DNA of 12,409 nucleotides, from contig JBHENF010000115.1 in assembly GCA_046262175.1 (NCBI GenBank), forward strand, positions 1-12,409, written 5' to 3'. The translations under genes and the position numbers were made by a program. The stretch is from RYN-124 sp046262175. Its GTDB lineage: Bacteria > Actinomycetota > Actinomycetes > Mycobacteriales > SCTD01. Within the stretch, counting starts at the first letter, position 1. Each line of letters starts with the position of its first letter. The notes below the pieces were generated by a model. The model worked only from the letters and a program-made list of their open reading frames with translations, made no database searches and had not been told where the DNA came from. Positions 10,578 to 12,409 of the stretch are shown one piece after another.

Positions 10578-12409
10578 ATGGAGGGCGAGAGCAACATCTA
10601 CGGCAGCGAGTTCGCCGAGGCCGTCATCGACAACCCGGGTGGGGCCAAGCGCACCATCCGCTTCGAGACCGGACGGCTGGCCAAGCAGGCCGCCGGCTCG
10701 GTCACCATCTACATGGGCGACACGCTCGTGCTGTCCGCCTGCGCGGCCAGCAAGCGGCCCAAGGACAACCTCGACTTCTTCCCGCTCACGGTCGACGTCG
10801 AGGAGCGCATGTACGCGCTCGGCAAGATCCCCGGTTCGTTCTTCCGCCGCGAGGGCCGGCCGTCCGAGGACGCGATCCTCACCTGCCGCCTGACCGACCG
10901 GCCGCTGCGCCCGTCGTTCAAGAAGGGGCTGCGCAACGAGATCCAGATCGTCTCGACGGTCCTCGCGCTCGACCCCGAGCACCTGTACGACGTGCTCGCC
11001 ATCAACAGCGCGGCCTGCTCGGTGCTGCTGTCCGGCCTGCCGTTCACCGGCCCGGTCGGCGCCACCCGCGTCGCGTGCGTCAACGGCGAGTGGATCGCCT
11101 TCCCGACGCTGCCCGAGCTCGACAACGCCACCTTCGACATGATCGTCGCCGGCCGGCTGCTCGAGGACGGCGACGTCGCGATCATGATGGTCGAGGCCGA
11201 GGCCACGAAGGACGTCTTCGAGGTCATCAACGGCGGGGGCACCGTCCCGACCGAGGACGTCGTCGCCGCCGGTCTCGAGGCCGCCAAGCCGGCCATCGCG
11301 GCCGTGTGCAAGGCCCAGCTCGAGCTGCAGGCGAAGAGCCCGAAGACCCCGCTCGAGTTCCCCGTCTTCCTCGACTACGACGACGACGTGCTCAACGCGG
11401 TCACGGCGCAGGCCGAGAACGACCTCGCCGAGGCCATGACCATCGCCGGCAAGCTCGAGCGCGAGGCGCGCCAGGACGAGATCAAGGCCGCCACCCTCGA
11501 GGCCGTCGGCCCGAAGTTCGAGGGCCGCGAGAAGGAGATCAGCGCCGCGTTCCGCTCGCTGACCAAGACCCTCGTCCGCCGCCGGGTCGTCAAGGACGGC
11601 GTCCGCATCGACGGCCGTGGCCTCGAGGACATCCGCCAGCTCGCCGCCGAGGTCGAGGTCTTGCCCCGCGTCCACGGCTCGGCGCTGTTCGAGCGCGGCG
11701 AGACCCAGATCATGGGCGTCACCACGCTGAACATGGCGCGCATGGAGCAGATGGTCGACACCCTCAACGTCGAGAACCGCAAGCGCTACATGCACCACTA
11801 CAACTTCCCGCCGTACTCCACCGGTGAGACCGGCCGGGTGGGCTCGCCGAAGCGCCGCGAGATCGGTCACGGCGCACTCGCCGAGCGGGCGCTGCTGCCC
11901 GTGCTGCCGAGCAAGGCCGACTTCCCGTACGCGATCCGTCAGGTGTCCGAGGCCCTCGGCTCCAACGGCTCGACGTCCATGGGCTCGGTCTGCGCGTCCA
12001 CGATGTCGCTGCTCAACGCCGGTGTGCCGCTCAAGGCGCCGGTCGCCGGCATCGCGATGGGCCTGATCTTCGAGGGCGGCGAGTACGCCACCCTGACCGA
12101 CATCCTCGGCGCCGAGGACGCGTTCGGCGACATGGACTTCAAGGTCGCCGGCACCCCGCAGTTCGTCACCGCGCTGCAGCTGGACACCAAGCTCGACGGC
12201 ATCCCGTCGTCGGTCCTGGCCGCCGCGCTGCAGCAGGCCCGCACCGCCCGCCTCGCGATCCTCGAGGTCATGAACGAGGCGATCGACGAGCCGGACGAGA
12301 TGAGCCCGTACGCGCCGCGCGTCCTCACGGTCAAGATCCCGGTGGACAAGATCGGTGAGGTCATCGGCCCGAAGGGCAAGATGATCAACCAGATCCAGGC
12401 CGACACCGG
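10578..12409 (+). CDS. pnp: polynucleotide phosphorylase (3' truncated by the window)
   Basis: The first 610 codons of PNPase are present; the frame is open to the last base. The enzyme degrades RNA 3'-to-5' with phosphate and can also add tails. RNase PH domain 1 contains SFFRREGRPSEDA. A helical linker domain (about 250-330) follows. RNase PH domain 2 holds YNFPPYSTGE, SNGSTSMGSVCAS and the catalytic motif GAEDAFGDMDFKVAG, in which Asp514, Asp520 and Lys522 correspond to E. coli Asp486, Asp492 and Lys494. The KH domain has begun (VKIPVDKIGEVIGPKGKMI, GxxG at 597-600). The rest of KH and the S1 domain are missing only because of the window edge. ATG 10578 has GAAGAGGAG 7 nt upstream. The N-terminal extension before the first RNase PH strand is slightly longer than in E. 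coli, as usual in actinobacteria. Confidence 0.97.
   Translation, partial: MEGESNIYGSEFAEAVIDNPGGAKRTIRFETGRLAKQAAGSVTIYMGDTLVLSACAASKRPKDNLDFFPLTVDVEERMYALGKIPGSFFRREGRPSEDAILTCRLTDRPLRPSFKKGLRNEIQIVSTVLALDPEHLYDVLAINSAACSVLLSGLPFTGPVGATRVACVNGEWIAFPTLPELDNATFDMIVAGRLLEDGDVAIMMVEAEATKDVFEVINGGGTVPTEDVVAAGLEAAKPAIAAVCKAQLELQAKSPKTPLEFPVFLDYDDDVLNAVTAQAENDLAEAMTIAGKLEREARQDEIKAATLEAVGPKFEGREKEISAAFRSLTKTLVRRRVVKDGVRIDGRGLEDIRQLAAEVEVLPRVHGSALFERGETQIMGVTTLNMARMEQMVDTLNVENRKRYMHHYNFPPYSTGETGRVGSPKRREIGHGALAERALLPVLPSKADFPYAIRQVSEALGSNGSTSMGSVCASTMSLLNAGVPLKAPVAGIAMGLIFEGGEYATLTDILGAEDAFGDMDFKVAGTPQFVTALQLDTKLDGIPSSVLAAALQQARTARLAILEVMNEAIDEPDEMSPYAPRVLTVKIPVDKIGEVIGPKGKMINQIQADT

Noticed and set aside
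8414..10597. Long minus-strand open frame across truB, ribF, the receiver gene and rpsO
   Set aside because: It runs opposite four clearly identified genes, including intergenic hairpins. The composition is typical of an antisense shadow.
1..12409. CRISPR arrays, tRNA/rRNA genes, insertion sequences or phage genes
   Set aside because: No regularly spaced repeats, cloverleaf-like segments, transposase or integrase genes were seen. The window is continuous chromosomal housekeeping DNA.

Overview
The window is a very GC-rich stretch of chromosome from an actinomycete (Actinomycetota). Evidence for this is the strong G/C bias at third codon positions, frequent GTG starts, a short NusA of 338 residues without C-terminal acidic repeats, an IF2 with a long Pro/Gly/Ala-rich linker, and the gene order rimP-nusA-ylxR-infB-ylxP-rbfA-nrnA-truB-ribF-rpsO-pnp. 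Genus and family cannot be fixed from the sequence alone. Almost every gene is a recognisable housekeeping gene. What is unusual lies mostly between the genes.

Layout. Positions 1-321 hold the C-terminal end of a PLP-dependent, threonine-aldolase-like enzyme. It converges on a two-gene minus-strand operon (333-1150): a probable Tat-exported lipoprotein with helical ferritin-like sequence, overlapping by 4 nt a cytosolic four-helix ferritin-like protein (DUF4439 type). A 67-nt divergent control region (1151-1217) then starts the plus-strand series. First come rimP (30S maturation), nusA (transcription elongation and antitermination), ylxR and infB (IF2). After a large palindrome at 5884-5937 comes a tightly overlapping set: ylxP/DUF503, rbfA, nrnA-like DHH phosphoesterase and truB. 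A small hairpin separates truB from ribF (riboflavin kinase/FAD synthetase). A stand-alone response-regulator receiver follows, then rpsO (S15) with a structured leader and a strong intrinsic terminator, and finally pnp (polynucleotide phosphorylase), cut off by the window edge in its KH domain.

Shared role. These genes link transcription elongation (NusA), ribosome assembly (RimP, RbfA, S15), initiation (IF2), tRNA modification (TruB) and RNA decay (PNPase, NrnA).

Most interesting signal. Between ylxR and infB there is a chain of tiny ORFs. The ylxR stop overlaps the ATG of a 5-codon ORF (MSPSR). Its stop overlaps the ATG of a 6-codon ORF (MSTPMQ), which ends just before a hairpin that precedes the infB Shine-Dalgarno. 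Each junction is an ATGA. From memory, unverified here, Streptomyces has a similar chain. This looks like a translational relay or leader-peptide control of IF2. Other points to follow are the 54-nt palindrome after infB, the orphan receiver between ribF and rpsO, the S15 leader, and the paired exported/cytosolic ferritin-like proteins.
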